Shown here: positions 17,015 through 25,224 of the stretch, piece after piece | Position numbering within the stretch: the stretch's first letter is position 1 | How the letters are laid out: every line of letters starts with the position of its first letter | From: VFZS01 sp964353255 | GTDB lineage: Bacteria > Acidobacteriota > Terriglobia > Bryobacterales > Bryobacteraceae | DNA: 28,917 nt | Reading direction: 5' to 3' | NCBI GenBank assembly: GCA_964353255.1 | Contig: CAYGVJ010000070.1 | Span: forward strand, 1-28,917 | The notes under the pieces: generated by a model | Seen by the model: only the letters and a program-made list of their open reading frames with translations | Told to the model about the DNA's origin: nothing | The model's database searches: none | Position numbers and translations under genes: made by a program

Positions 17015-17911
17015 GTGAACCTAATCGTGGGTGCGACGGGGCTGTTGGGCGGCTACATCAGCCACCGTCTGCGTGAACTTGGCAAGCCGGTCAGGGCCCT
17101 GGCACGGCCCACGGCTGATCGAAGCAAGCTCGAAACCCTCAAGCAGGCGGGCGCGGAGCTCGCCTTTGGCGACCTGAAAAACCCGCCCAGCCTGGCCGCG
17201 GCTTGCGAAGGCGTTTCCGCGGTGATCGCCACCGCATCCTCTACCTTCTCCCGCCAAACGGGGGACTCCATCGAGACGGTCGATCGCCAAGGCCAGCTCG
17301 CATTGATCGACGCCGCGAGACGAGCGGGTGTGGCCCGGTTTGTGTACATATCCATCCCTGCCGCCATGCGGCACGAATCGCCGCTCTCCCGCGCGAAGAG
17401 CGAAGTGGAGCGCCGCCTGATGGAGAGCGGCATCGAGTACACCATTCTGGCGGCTAACTACTTCATGGAGGTCTGGTTGAGCCCGGCGGTGGGCTTCGAC
17501 TACGGCAACGCGCGGGTGAAAATCTATGGCGACGGCGAGAATCCGATCACCTGGGTGTCTTACAAGGATGTCGGCGAGCTGGCGATTCGATCCCTCGAGT
17601 CATCGCACGCCCGGAACCGGAAACTGCTCATTGGCGGGCCAGAGAACCTGACCCCGCGTGATGTGGTCCGCATCTTTGAGGAGGTTTCGGGCCGCGCGTT
17701 CGCAATCGAAACGATTCCCGAACACGTGCTGCTTTCTCAAAAGCAGAGCGCAACGGATCCGTTGAGCGAGACGTTCGCCGCGTTGATGCTCAATTACGCC
17801 GCCGGCTGCGTGATGGACGTGGGGGAGACATTGCGGCTTTTCCCGCTGCGTCTCACCTCGGTCCGCGAGTACGCCCGCGGCGTTGCCGGCGCCAGAGGCG
17901 CCGCTGTGTGA
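17015..17911 (+). CDS. NmrA/SDR-type NAD(P)-binding reductase, 298 aa
   Basis: Atypical short-chain dehydrogenase of the NmrA/NAD(P)H-binding class. The Rossmann nucleotide motif LIVGATGLLGG stands at the N-terminus, followed by GDLKNPPSL, VIATASS, and the region LSRAKSEVERRLMESGIEYTIL where these proteins place their active-site lysine and substrate strand. The C-terminal part (YKDVGELAIRSL, then LIGGPENLTPRDVVRIFEEVSG) is typical of the family. I chose the GTG at 17015 because AGGAGG sits 8 nt upstream; the open frame continues upstream to 16688 without family similarity. Substrate is unknown. The next gene begins 7 nt downstream, so the two are probably co-transcribed. Confidence 0.85.
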   Translation: MNLIVGATGLLGGYISHRLRELGKPVRALARPTADRSKLETLKQAGAELAFGDLKNPPSLAAACEGVSAVIATASSTFSRQTGDSIETVDRQGQLALIDAARRAGVARFVYISIPAAMRHESPLSRAKSEVERRLMESGIEYTILAANYFMEVWLSPAVGFDYGNARVKIYGDGENPITWVSYKDVGELAIRSLESSHARNRKLLIGGPENLTPRDVVRIFEEVSGRAFAIETIPEHVLLSQKQSATDPLSETFAALMLNYAAGCVMDVGETLRLFPLRLTSVREYARGVAGARGAAV

Positions 17912-17918
17912 GGCTGCC

Positions 17919-18770
17919 ATGCAGCGCGATACACTCCGTTTCCAGGTCGGCGAGTTCACCTGTTATAGGGTCTCGGACGGGCACAACATTTACCCGCTGG
18001 GCGCCATCTTCGCCGACGCGCCCGCGGACCAGTTGGCCGGCGTTCTGCCGCCCGGAGACCTCGCCGCGGGCCAACTGACGATACCCTACACCGCACTGCT
18101 GGCGGACACCGGCGCCTACCGGATGCTGGTCGATACCGGCGCGGGGCCGTTCGCGGCGACTACCGGCGGCCTGGTCAACAACCTGCGCGCGGCTGGGCTG
18201 GCGCCGGAAACGGTGGACCTGGTCGTGTTCTCCCATGCGCATCCGGATCACATCGGCGGAACAGTGGGTGAGGATGGCCATGCCGCTTTCCCGAATGCGC
18301 GGTTCCTCATGCTCCGAGCCGAATTCGAATACTGGATGACGGACGCAACCCAGGCCAAGCTGGCCTCCGGCGAGCTGTACGGAGCCGGGCCGATCGAGCA
18401 GTTGATCTGCGACTGGCTCCGCAAGTACCTGCCACCCATTGAAAGCCGGCTCGAGCTGTTGGAGCGGGATGCCGAGATCGCGCCGGGCGTCCATGTCATT
18501 CCGGCATTGGGCCACACGCCGGGTCACCTCGCCGTGATGATCAGTTCGGGACGCCAGCAACTCCTCTATGTCGGCGATGCCTTCGTGCACCCCGCCCAGA
18601 TCGGGCGGCCCGAATGGAATTGCATGTTTGAAACGGACCGGCGCCGGGCCGAGGAGACGCGCCGCCAACTGCTCGATCGCGCGGCGGCGGATCGCTGCCT
18701 GCTGGGCGCCACTCATCTCCCCGGCGTTGCCCGGGTGGTCCGCAGAGGAAGTGGGTACGAGCTGGAGTAG
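17919..18770 (+). CDS. MBL-fold metallo-hydrolase, 283 aa
   Basis: Metallo-beta-lactamase-fold hydrolase. The metal motif SHAHPDHIGG (H106, H108, D110, H111) is complete, followed by GHTPGH (H203), YVGD (D220) and GATHLPG with the last histidine. VDTGAG at about 71-76 is the usual strand before the active site. There is no signal peptide. The start at 17919 gives a 7-nt gap from the reductase stop; an in-frame ATG at 17883 would overlap that gene and is less likely. Such proteins hydrolyse lactones, thioesters or quorum signals; the substrate cannot be told here. Pairing with the NmrA-like reductase suggests a small two-step metabolic or detoxification operon. Confidence 0.9.
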   Translation: MQRDTLRFQVGEFTCYRVSDGHNIYPLGAIFADAPADQLAGVLPPGDLAAGQLTIPYTALLADTGAYRMLVDTGAGPFAATTGGLVNNLRAAGLAPETVDLVVFSHAHPDHIGGTVGEDGHAAFPNARFLMLRAEFEYWMTDATQAKLASGELYGAGPIEQLICDWLRKYLPPIESRLELLERDAEIAPGVHVIPALGHTPGHLAVMISSGRQQLLYVGDAFVHPAQIGRPEWNCMFETDRRRAEETRRQLLDRAAADRCLLGATHLPGVARVVRRGSGYELE

Positions 18771-18807
18771 CAGGTCATTCCATAGAGAATTTCCGAGCCC
18801 GGCGCCC

Positions 18808-19587
18808 CTAGAGCTTCAGCAGCGTCCGCAGGCGTTTGGTCTGGACCCGGCTGACCGGGATCTCGGTGTGCTTCTTGTCGTCCATCCGCAGCAAGTAGCT
18901 GGACTTGAACCAGGGGATGACCTCCTTGATCCGGTTGATGTTGACCAGATAGGAGCGGTGCACGCGCCAGAACACCTCCGGGTCGAGACTGGACTGAAGC
19001 TCCTCGATGGTGCGGTAGTTGGACTGGCCCTCCAGGCCGGTGGTGACCAGGGTGATGAGGCCGTTGTCGATGGTGGCGTAGACCACCTCGCTGGCATCCA
19101 CGATGAGGTTGCGGTTCTGCGACCGCACCAGCAGCTTGTTGCGGTGCGGGACGGGCCGGGGCGGCTCGGCCGGCTCCTGAGGGAGCGCCTTGGCCTTGCC
19201 CTGGATGAACCGGCGGGCGCGCTGGATGGTGAGCGAGAGGCGCTCTCTTTCCACGGGCTTGAGCAGGTAGTCCAGAGCCTCCAGCCGGAAGGCCTCTACG
19301 GCGTATTGCTCGAAGGCGGTGGCCAGAATGAAGTAGGGCAGAGGAACGTTTTTTTCCTGTAACTTGCGGATTACGCCCAGGCCGTCGAGCCCCGGCATCT
19401 GCACGTCCAGGAACACCAGCTCCGGGCCGAGTTCCTCAATCAGTTCAACGGCTTCCAGCCCGTTGCGGGCCGTGCCCAGGACCTCGATCTCGGGAAAGTC
19501 CCGGAGCTGATAAGCCAGCTCCTCGCAGGCCAGTTGCTCGTCGTCCACGATAAGCGCGGTGATTACAGCAGTCGCGCGATCGGACAT
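18808..19587 (-). CDS. LytTR-type response regulator (AlgR/AgrA class), 259 aa
   Basis: Two-domain transcriptional regulator. The receiver domain covers about residues 8-125, with the acidic pair D15/D16, phospho-acceptor D61 in LVFLDVQMPG, the switch region ATAFEQYAVEAF and the conserved lysine in LLKPV. A proline-rich linker (about 137-148) leads to a LytTR DNA-binding domain at about 150-255, with NGLITLVT, FWRVHRSYLVNINRIKEV and the C-terminal IPVSRVQTKRLR. It would bind direct repeats as a phosphorylated dimer. No sensor kinase lies beside it, so the partner is elsewhere (orphan regulator). A hairpin-forming palindrome lies just upstream (19618-19635). The gene faces away from the epimerase gene. 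Confidence 0.93.
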   Translation of the reverse strand: MSDRATAVITALIVDDEQLACEELAYQLRDFPEIEVLGTARNGLEAVELIEELGPELVFLDVQMPGLDGLGVIRKLQEKNVPLPYFILATAFEQYAVEAFRLEALDYLLKPVERERLSLTIQRARRFIQGKAKALPQEPAEPPRPVPHRNKLLVRSQNRNLIVDASEVVYATIDNGLITLVTTGLEGQSNYRTIEELQSSLDPEVFWRVHRSYLVNINRIKEVIPWFKSSYLLRMDDKKHTEIPVSRVQTKRLRTLLKL

Positions 19588-19617
19588 GAGAGTGTTAGTA
19601 TAGCATTTCGAGCCTTT

Positions 19618-19635
19618 AGGCCCGGATTCGGGCCT
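19618..19635. repeat. Short perfect palindrome upstream of the response regulator
   Basis: AGGCCCG-GATT-CGGGCCT is a perfect 7-bp stem with a 4-base loop, located about 30 bp upstream of the LytTR gene start in the divergent gap before the epimerase. There is no adjacent T-tract, so it is not a terminator. It could be a 5'-UTR hairpin or a binding site; nothing else supports either reading. Confidence 0.4.
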
Positions 19636-19724
19636 GACCGACCTAGGAGAGCCTCACCTTGCCCCAGAAAGACAACGTTCGAATCGCCCCTGCGGAAGGC
19701 AGACCGGGGCTGATCTGAGCTGCC

Positions 19725-20780
19725 ATGCGTCAAGAAGAGCCGGCGGTCAACGCTCCGAAGAAGGTCCTGGTGATCGGCGGGACCCTGTTCATCGGGCGCA
19801 CACTGGTGAGCGAGCTGCTCAAGCTGGGGCACGAGGTCTGGGTCCTGCACCGCAAGAGCGAACACGACCTGGGCAAGCGCGTCGGGAGCATACAGGCGGA
19901 CCGCAACGACCCGGAAGCGATGCGGCGCGCTCTCAGCGGGGCGAAGTTCCAGGTGGTCTTCGACAACGTCTACGACTGGGAGCGCGGGACCACCGCCCTG
20001 CAGGTGGAGGCCACGGCGTGCGCCTGCGACAGCGACCTGCAACGCTACGTCTTCATGTCCAGCGTGTCGGCCTATGGCGACGGGTTGAACCACCACGAAG
20101 GCGACGCGCTGGCGCCCGATGATCATCCCCAGTCGTACATCCGCAACAAGGCCACGAGCGAGCGGGCCTTGTTCCGGCTGCACCAGCGCAGCGGATTCCC
20201 CGTGGTGACCCTCCGTCCCCCCTTCGTGTATGGCCCGCGCAACCCGTTCTACCGCGAGGCCTTCTTCTGGGACCGCCTGCGCGACAACCGGTCCATCATC
20301 CTGCCTGGGGATGGCCGGCGGCTCATGCAGTTCGTCTACGTCAAGGACCTGGTGGGCGCCTGCCTGAAAGCGATGGAGGAACGCGCCGCCGTCGGCCACG
20401 CCTTCAACATCGCCAACCTCCGCTCGGTGACCCAGACCGAGGCGGTGACCGCCTTCGCGGAAGCGGCCGGCAAGAAGGCCAACTTCGTGCGCGTCCCCCG
20501 CGAGCGCATCTATCACTCGGGCGGCCATCCCGTCGGCCCGCTGCTGTACTTCGGGACCTACTTAGACCTGCCGCCGATTACGGAGATCGTTACCAAGGCG
20601 CAGCGGGTGCTGGCCTTCCACCCCACCGACTTCGCCCAAGGGCTGAAGGAGACCTACCGCTGGTATCTGCGGCACCACACGCCCCGCCGCGCCGACTACA
20701 CCCTCGAGGACCGCCTGCTGATGGAAGGCATGGCGGTGGCCGCCACCACCCGCCCGGAAGCGATGCGGGCGGGGAAGTAG
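19725..20780 (+). CDS. NAD-dependent epimerase/dehydratase family protein, 351 aa
   Basis: Extended short-chain dehydrogenase. The N-terminal Rossmann motif is the variant VIGGTLFIGRTL (about 16-27), and the catalytic residues appear as SSVSAYG with Y138-x3-K142 (YIRNK). LRPPFVYGPRNPF and the C-terminal FVYVKDLVGACLKA are typical family blocks. The sugar or other substrate cannot be assigned. The ATG at 19725 has only a weak ribosome site; the first 10 residues precede the Rossmann strand as in relatives. It stands alone, divergent from the LytTR regulator and convergent with the permease gene. Confidence 0.88.
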   Translation: MRQEEPAVNAPKKVLVIGGTLFIGRTLVSELLKLGHEVWVLHRKSEHDLGKRVGSIQADRNDPEAMRRALSGAKFQVVFDNVYDWERGTTALQVEATACACDSDLQRYVFMSSVSAYGDGLNHHEGDALAPDDHPQSYIRNKATSERALFRLHQRSGFPVVTLRPPFVYGPRNPFYREAFFWDRLRDNRSIILPGDGRRLMQFVYVKDLVGACLKAMEERAAVGHAFNIANLRSVTQTEAVTAFAEAAGKKANFVRVPRERIYHSGGHPVGPLLYFGTYLDLPPITEIVTKAQRVLAFHPTDFAQGLKETYRWYLRHHTPRRADYTLEDRLLMEGMAVAATTRPEAMRAGK

Positions 20781-20811
20781 GACAAGACAGGAGTCATGTC
20801 CTACTGGGTCC

Positions 20812-23253
20812 CTACTCATAACGCAGGGTGATGATCGGATCCACGCGCATGGCGCGGCGCGCGGGCAGGTAGCAGGCTGCCAGGGCCACCAGCAGCAACA
20901 GTGATGACACGCCGACGAAGGTCGCCGCATCAGTCGGGCGCACGCCGAACAGCAGCCCGGCCAGCAAGCGGGTGAGCGCGAAGGCTCCCCCCAATCCGAC
21001 CAGCACGCCGGCCAGGGCCAGGGCCATGCCTTGCCCGACTATCAGCCTGGCTACCGCGCCCCGCCCCGCGCCCAACGCCATGCGGATGCCGATCTCGTGC
21101 ATGCGCTGGCCGACCGAATAGGCCATCACCCCGTAGATGCCGACCGCCGCCAGCACCAAGGCCAGGGCCGCGAACACTCCCAGCAGCAGCATGTTGAAGT
21201 TCTGCCGCGCGACCGCGCCGTCCAGCACCTGCTCGAGGGTGCGCACGTTGGAGACGGGCTGCTGGCGGTCTACGGCGCGGATCTCGCGCTGGATGGCAGT
21301 GGTCATGCGGAGAGGCTCGCCGGCGGTCCGCACCACCCAGGTGGCCGGGAGCAGGCGGTTCAGCAGCGGCGTGAAGCTGGTAGGAACCTGGGAACAGGGC
21401 ACGAACAGCGTGAGCGGGGCAGCCCGGTCCAGCCCCACTTCCTTGATGTCGCCGACCACGCCGACCACTTCGCGGGTGCGATCGCCAAAGTCTTTGCCCA
21501 TGAGCCTGCCGATAGTGATGCGCTGTCCGACGGGGTCCTCGCCCGCCGGGAACCGGGGCCAGTAACGGCGCACAAGGGCCTCGTTGACGATGACTACGGC
21601 CGGCGACTGGCCGGTATCGGAATCTGTGAAATGCCGGCCGCGGCGCAGGGGGATTCGCATAGCGCGGAAGTAGTTCGGCGTGATGGCGCGCCACTGGGCG
21701 CCGGGGTTGTTGTCGGTGTCGGTGCGGCCTTCGATGTTGAAGGGCAGGTCCGGCCCCTGCTCGAGGGGAAGGTTGGTGACGCTGGAGGCGGCCTCGACTC
21801 CCGGCAACGTCTCGAGGCGCTGCAAGACCTGCCGGAAAAAGCTGTCCACCTGAGCGGTGTGAGCGTAGCGCGGCCCGGTCAGGGACATCTGCATGGTAAG
21901 CACACGGCGCGGGTCGAAGCCGGGAGGGACGTTGCGCAGCCGGAGGTAGGTCTCGATGAGCAGGGCCGCCCCTACGACCAGCACCAGGGCCAGTGCGATC
22001 TCGCTGACGACCAGCAGGCCTCGCAGCCTGCTGCGAGGCGAGCCGGCAGTGGCGCGCCCGGTTCCTTCTTTGAGTGTTTCGTTCAGGTCCGGCCGCGAGG
22101 CGCGCAGCGCCGGCGCCAGCCCGAAAAGGATGCCCGTGAGCAGGGAGACCGCCAACGTGAAACCGAGCACACGGGCGTCCAGGGTGATCCGGACCAGGGG
22201 GATCCCTGCGGGGCTGGCCACCAGGAGCGCTTTCAGGCCCCAGAAGCCCAGCACGGTGCCGAGTGCGCCCCCGGCCAGCGCCAGCACAGCGCTCTCGGTG
22301 AGCAGTTGGCGCAGAAGACGCAGGCGGCTGGCGCCCAAGGCCGTCCGGATGGCGACCTCTTTGGCGCGCGTCGCGGCCCGGGCCAGCAGCAGATTGGCGA
22401 CGTTGGCGCAGGCGATCAGCAGCACGCAGCCCACCGCGCCCAGCAGCACCAGCAGGGCCGGGCGAATGTTTCCCGCCACCTCTTCGTGAAGCGAGAACAC
22501 GCCGAAGCTCTGGTTCCGGCCCATGAGGTCCGGATACTGCTGGCGGAACTGCACAGCCAGTCTCTCCATCTCCGCCCGCGCCTGCCCGACGGTGATGCCC
22601 GGCTTGAGGCGTCCCAGGCAGGCCAGGTAGTTGGCTTGGTCGGTGGTCTTGACGACCGGCTGGAGCGTGGTCCAGAGGTCGGCCTCGGGGACGAACTCGA
22701 AGCCGCGGGGCATGAGGCCCACTACCGTGTAAGGCTCGCCGCCCAAGATCACTGACCTTCCCAGCAAGCCGGGGTCGGCCCCGAAGCGGCGACGCCACAG
22801 GCCGTCGCTCAATACCACCACACGCCGGCCTCCAGGCAGGTCTTCTTCAGGGAGGAAACCGCGGCCCAAGACCGGGAAAACGCCCACGACGCGGAAGAAA
22901 TCGGCGCTCACCCGCACGCCGCGCACCCGCTCGGGCTCGCCCTCGGCGCTGCTGAGGTTGTAGCCCGCCCCGATCACGTCGAAAGCCGTCAGGCTCTCGA
23001 ACGCCTGGCTGTGCTTTCTCCAGTAGTCGATCTTGGGGATGGAAACGGTCTCATTCCTGCTCTGGCGGTACTGCCGGACTACCAGGAACAAACGCTCGGA
23101 GTCCGGATAGGGCAGCGGCCGCAAGAGCACGGCGTTGACCAGGGTGAAGATGGCGCTGCTAGCGCCGATGCCCAGGGCCAAGGCCAGCAGGGCCACGGCC
23201 GTGAAGCCGGGGCTCTTCAGCATCATGCGGAGCGCGTGGCGGAGGTCCTGCAT
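20812..23253 (-). CDS. ADOP-type ABC transporter permease (duplicated MacB/FtsX), 813 aa
   Basis: Acidobacterial duplicated orphan permease. It begins MQDLRHALRMMLKSPGFTAVAL, a signature start for this group, runs into a first membrane helix (about 18-45) and a MacB-like periplasmic domain, then a first FtsX permease domain with the helix ALLVLLGAVGCVLLIACANVAN and the conserved RAKEVAIRTALGASRLRLL. The C-terminal half repeats the plan: a second periplasmic domain, the final FtsX helices and HEIGIRMALGAGRGAVARL, ending in LRYE. Length fits the family. No ATP-binding subunit is encoded nearby, as usual for ADOPs. An open frame continues upstream to 24363, but that 370-residue extension is low-complexity shadow of the gene at 23390-24073. 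Confidence 0.93.
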   Translation of the reverse strand: MQDLRHALRMMLKSPGFTAVALLALALGIGASSAIFTLVNAVLLRPLPYPDSERLFLVVRQYRQSRNETVSIPKIDYWRKHSQAFESLTAFDVIGAGYNLSSAEGEPERVRGVRVSADFFRVVGVFPVLGRGFLPEEDLPGGRRVVVLSDGLWRRRFGADPGLLGRSVILGGEPYTVVGLMPRGFEFVPEADLWTTLQPVVKTTDQANYLACLGRLKPGITVGQARAEMERLAVQFRQQYPDLMGRNQSFGVFSLHEEVAGNIRPALLVLLGAVGCVLLIACANVANLLLARAATRAKEVAIRTALGASRLRLLRQLLTESAVLALAGGALGTVLGFWGLKALLVASPAGIPLVRITLDARVLGFTLAVSLLTGILFGLAPALRASRPDLNETLKEGTGRATAGSPRSRLRGLLVVSEIALALVLVVGAALLIETYLRLRNVPPGFDPRRVLTMQMSLTGPRYAHTAQVDSFFRQVLQRLETLPGVEAASSVTNLPLEQGPDLPFNIEGRTDTDNNPGAQWRAITPNYFRAMRIPLRRGRHFTDSDTGQSPAVVIVNEALVRRYWPRFPAGEDPVGQRITIGRLMGKDFGDRTREVVGVVGDIKEVGLDRAAPLTLFVPCSQVPTSFTPLLNRLLPATWVVRTAGEPLRMTTAIQREIRAVDRQQPVSNVRTLEQVLDGAVARQNFNMLLLGVFAALALVLAAVGIYGVMAYSVGQRMHEIGIRMALGAGRGAVARLIVGQGMALALAGVLVGLGGAFALTRLLAGLLFGVRPTDAATFVGVSSLLLLVALAACYLPARRAMRVDPIITLRYE

Positions 23254-23389
23254 CACTAGTGAATACGAGTGGCGGGGCCGGTTGTTCCAGAAACGAGGGC
23301 GGGGACGCACCGTCCGGGTGGCCCTGCGGGGCGGAGGAGGAGGCGGTGTGGCCCGGGGCGCGGCACAAATTGGGTCTGTTCTGTAAATT

Positions 23390-24073
23390 TTAATGTTCCG
23401 GGGGCCTCGCTGCCAGTGTCCTGTCTCGCAAATGAGTGAACAATGCTGCCTCGTGGGACAGGCCTTCAGCCTGTCGGCTGCAACGGCCCCGATTGTCAAT
23501 GAACTTGCGCGACAGGACACTAGCAGCGCCCGAATCAGCGCTGAGGGTGGGCGCGCGGCGTGATTGGACCAGCCTGAGCTCGTGGAGGGCCTTGTAGAAA
23601 GCGCGGCGGGCGGAGTTTTCGTAGCGGAGTAGCTTGAGGAAGGTGTCTGCCTCAGCGTCGCAGCACAAGGCTTGCGCAAGCAGGCGGGTGTCCTGGTGGT
23701 ACTGCCGATCGGCGTGGGATTTGTCGGCGCCGGGTACGGAAGGGTCGATTTCGAGGTCCTTGCGGAGGGCGTGGAGGCGGTCCGTGAGGAGGCCGGTCTC
23801 GAAGCGAACGATGCGGCGGAGGCGCCAGTCGGCGGCGGCCAAGTGAAAAACCAGGACTTCCTCGAACGCAGTGGCGGGCCGGAGTTCGGAGCGGAAGTCG
23901 GCGAGCAGTTCCAGGAAGTCGGTGCGGTTCTCCTCGGGGAAGACGACCAGGCGGGAGGCGAGGCCGTGCTTGACGGCGTTGCGGCTGACGGCGGCCTTGC
24001 CTTCCGGGGTTTTGGGGCCGGTACTGCGTTGGGCGTTGCGGCGGTTGGCTTCGATCTGCTTCTGCGTGGCCAT
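23390..24073 (-). CDS. Solibacter-type hypothetical protein with altered C-terminus, 227 aa
   Basis: The N-terminus MATQKQIEANRRNAQRSTGP followed by KTPEGK, and the downstream block VKHGLASRLVVFPEEN, belong to a hypothetical family repeated many times in Solibacter/Bryobacter genomes. Function is unknown. After about residue 182 the sequence is encoded by a palindromic element (23408-23528), so the last 45 or so residues (from about AASVLSRKF) are not native and the original C-terminus is lost. The 5' leader contains a 17-base sequence found again at 25485-25501 at the same distance from an ATG. The protein may still fold, since the conserved part is upstream of the insertion. Confidence 0.6.
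   Translation of the reverse strand: MATQKQIEANRRNAQRSTGPKTPEGKAAVSRNAVKHGLASRLVVFPEENRTDFLELLADFRSELRPATAFEEVLVFHLAAADWRLRRIVRFETGLLTDRLHALRKDLEIDPSVPGADKSHADRQYHQDTRLLAQALCCDAEADTFLKLLRYENSARRAFYKALHELRLVQSRRAPTLSADSGAASVLSRKFIDNRGRCSRQAEGLSHEAALFTHLRDRTLAARPPEH
23408..23528. mobile_element. MITE-like palindromic element, about 121 bp
   Basis: The ends are inverted repeats with 17 of 18 matching bases: CGCTGCCAGTGTCCTGTC at 23408-23425 and GACAGGACACTAGCAGCG at 23511-23528. A weaker match continues inward for about 15 bases. An internal 7-bp hairpin, GACAGGC/GCCTGTC, lies at about 23457-23475. There is no coding capacity for a transposase. Part of it is read as the 3' end of the hypothetical gene on the minus strand. 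Confidence 0.65.
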
Positions 24074-24350
24074 GAGAGGCCCCCGGCTACAGGGTAAGGG
24101 GTAGTCGGTTGTAGGTAGTGGGGTGTGGGGCGTAGGCGGTTGAAAAGGCGGGGGGGAAAGGAGTTAAGGGCCCTGTCACCGGGCGTGGGGAAGTCGCCTG
24201 AAATGGAGGTCGGCGGGAGGTGCGCTGTTGAGCACGCCGCCTCGGGGCGGTCGTCGCGGGGGGCGCCGTTAGGCTTACGGGAATACTCGCCGACAGCGGA
24301 GAGACCATCTGGCAACCGGGCTGAAAACCCGCGGAGACTCTGAAATTGTC

Positions 24351-24379
24351 TTGACACATTCAAAGAACAGCGTTAGACT
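24351..24379 (+). promoter_or_regulatory. Near-consensus sigma-70 promoter
   Basis: TTGACA at 24351-24356 and TAGACT at 24374-24379 are separated by exactly 17 bases. The -35 box is perfect and the -10 box has two mismatches to TATAAT. The first start codon downstream is at 24418, about 39 bp after the -10 box, so the promoter should drive the small genes at 24418-25224. Confidence 0.7.
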
Positions 24380-24417
24380 GGTGGCTGAGGCGTTGTGAAT
24401 TCACCGAGGACGGGGGG

Positions 24418-24583
24418 ATGGCTGGCACGCACGACTGGTTCAAGGTAACGTTGCTGTTTCCGCTTCAGGACAACGCGTGAGGTCGAAGCTGTTCGGGCAT
24501 TTTTGCGGCGGGAGCGCCAGAGGTTCAAGCAGGATGTCATGTATTTCGAATACCATCCCGTGCACTTTGAGGAAGTGGACTGA
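24418..24583 (+). pseudogene. Small hypothetical gene (about 55 aa) broken by a one-base frameshift
   Basis: From the ATG at 24418 the frame reads MAGTHDWFKVTLLFPLQDNA and stops at TGA 24478-24480. Shifting one base at about 24478 gives EVEAVRAFLRRERQRFKQDV followed by MYFEYHPVHFEEVD, ending in TGA 24581-24583. Both halves have protein-like composition and together look like one small gene behind the promoter at 24351-24379. I do not recognise the family. The shift could be a real mutation, a sequencing error, or less likely programmed frameshifting. Confidence 0.5.
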
Positions 24584-24643
24584 GTTGCAGCTTGCGTCTC
24601 ATGCTATTTCGTGCGGCTTTGGCTGTAAGATCTGGAGATCCGA

Positions 24644-24968
24644 ATGTTGAGGTACGTCAATCCGAAGACGAAGGTCAGCATCGAGCTGAGCAGTTTGACG
24701 GAGAGCGAGAGGGCGTTCTACGAAAAGGCAGTAAGACAGTTCCAGCGGAATGCGGATTGGGTGTCGTTTGATGAGTTTCTCTTTAGCCCGAAGTCGCCGA
24801 TCTACGCTCGGCGACGTTCCCATCTGGAGGTGCTAAGGGACCCTCTGTATCTGGCCCTAAGGGATATGTGGCTACAGTTGGGTGTCCAGCAGGGAATGAT
24901 CGCTCCAGGCAAAGAGGTTGGAGCGGCGCACCGGCGACGTGGTACGTCTGTGGCTCGACCGAGCTTGA
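24644..24968 (+). pseudogene. Small hypothetical gene (about 107 aa), probably frameshifted near its end
   Basis: The frame from ATG 24644 gives a convincing start: MLRYVNPKTKVSIELSSLTE, then SERAFYEKAVRQFQRNADWV, then LYLALRDMWLQLGVQQGMIA. It continues open to 25024, but the tail from about 24914 is arginine/alanine noise. Removing one A from the AAA at 24911-24913 switches to a frame reading PGKRLERRTGDVVRLWLDRA with a stop at 24966-24968, a much more natural ending. I therefore list it as a frameshifted gene; if the shift is not real, the protein is 126 aa and ends at 25024. Family unknown. Confidence 0.55.
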
Positions 24969-25020
24969 GGCGGCACGCTCGACCGGCTCCAGAACTGCCG
25001 GTCGGGGCCGGTGTCACGCC

Positions 25021-25224
25021 TTGAGCCGGGGTGGGAAAAGACCAGGCGCTGGCAGGCCGCCCAAGAGTGGAACGGCGCGGCGGAGTGTAACCTGGCGGTT
25101 GCCGATTCATGTTCTGACCCGGATCTACGCGCGGGCAGAGGTCGAAGGAACCACGGTTAGCGCCTGGGTCGAGAGGGCGCTGTGGAGGGCAGCAAGCTCT
25201 CGGATTAGGGGCAGGCGTAGCTGA
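25021..25224 (+). CDS. Small ribbon-helix-helix-like protein (possible antitoxin-type regulator), 67 aa
   Basis: The frame reads KRPGAGRPPKSGTARRSVTW, then RLPIHVLTRIYARAEVEGTT, then VSAWVERALW. The pattern of a beta strand (VTWRLP), a first helix (HVLTRIYARAEVEG) and 'TTVSAWVERAL' is that of RHH (Arc/CopG-like) DNA-binding proteins, with an AT-hook-like GRPP upstream. A TTG at 25021 is the best start I can see, though no clear Shine-Dalgarno site precedes it. It could be the C-terminal part of a longer broken gene. The next feature downstream is the scaffold gap. Confidence 0.45.
   Translation: MSRGGKRPGAGRPPKSGTARRSVTWRLPIHVLTRIYARAEVEGTTVSAWVERALWRAASSRIRGRRS

Noticed and set aside
23254..24363. 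Extension of the permease frame upstream to 24363 (about 370 extra residues)
   Set aside because: The added residues are Pro/Ser/Arg/Thr-rich low complexity, lie antisense-frame to the Solibacter-type gene, and the permease has a canonical start MQDLRHALRMML at 23253.
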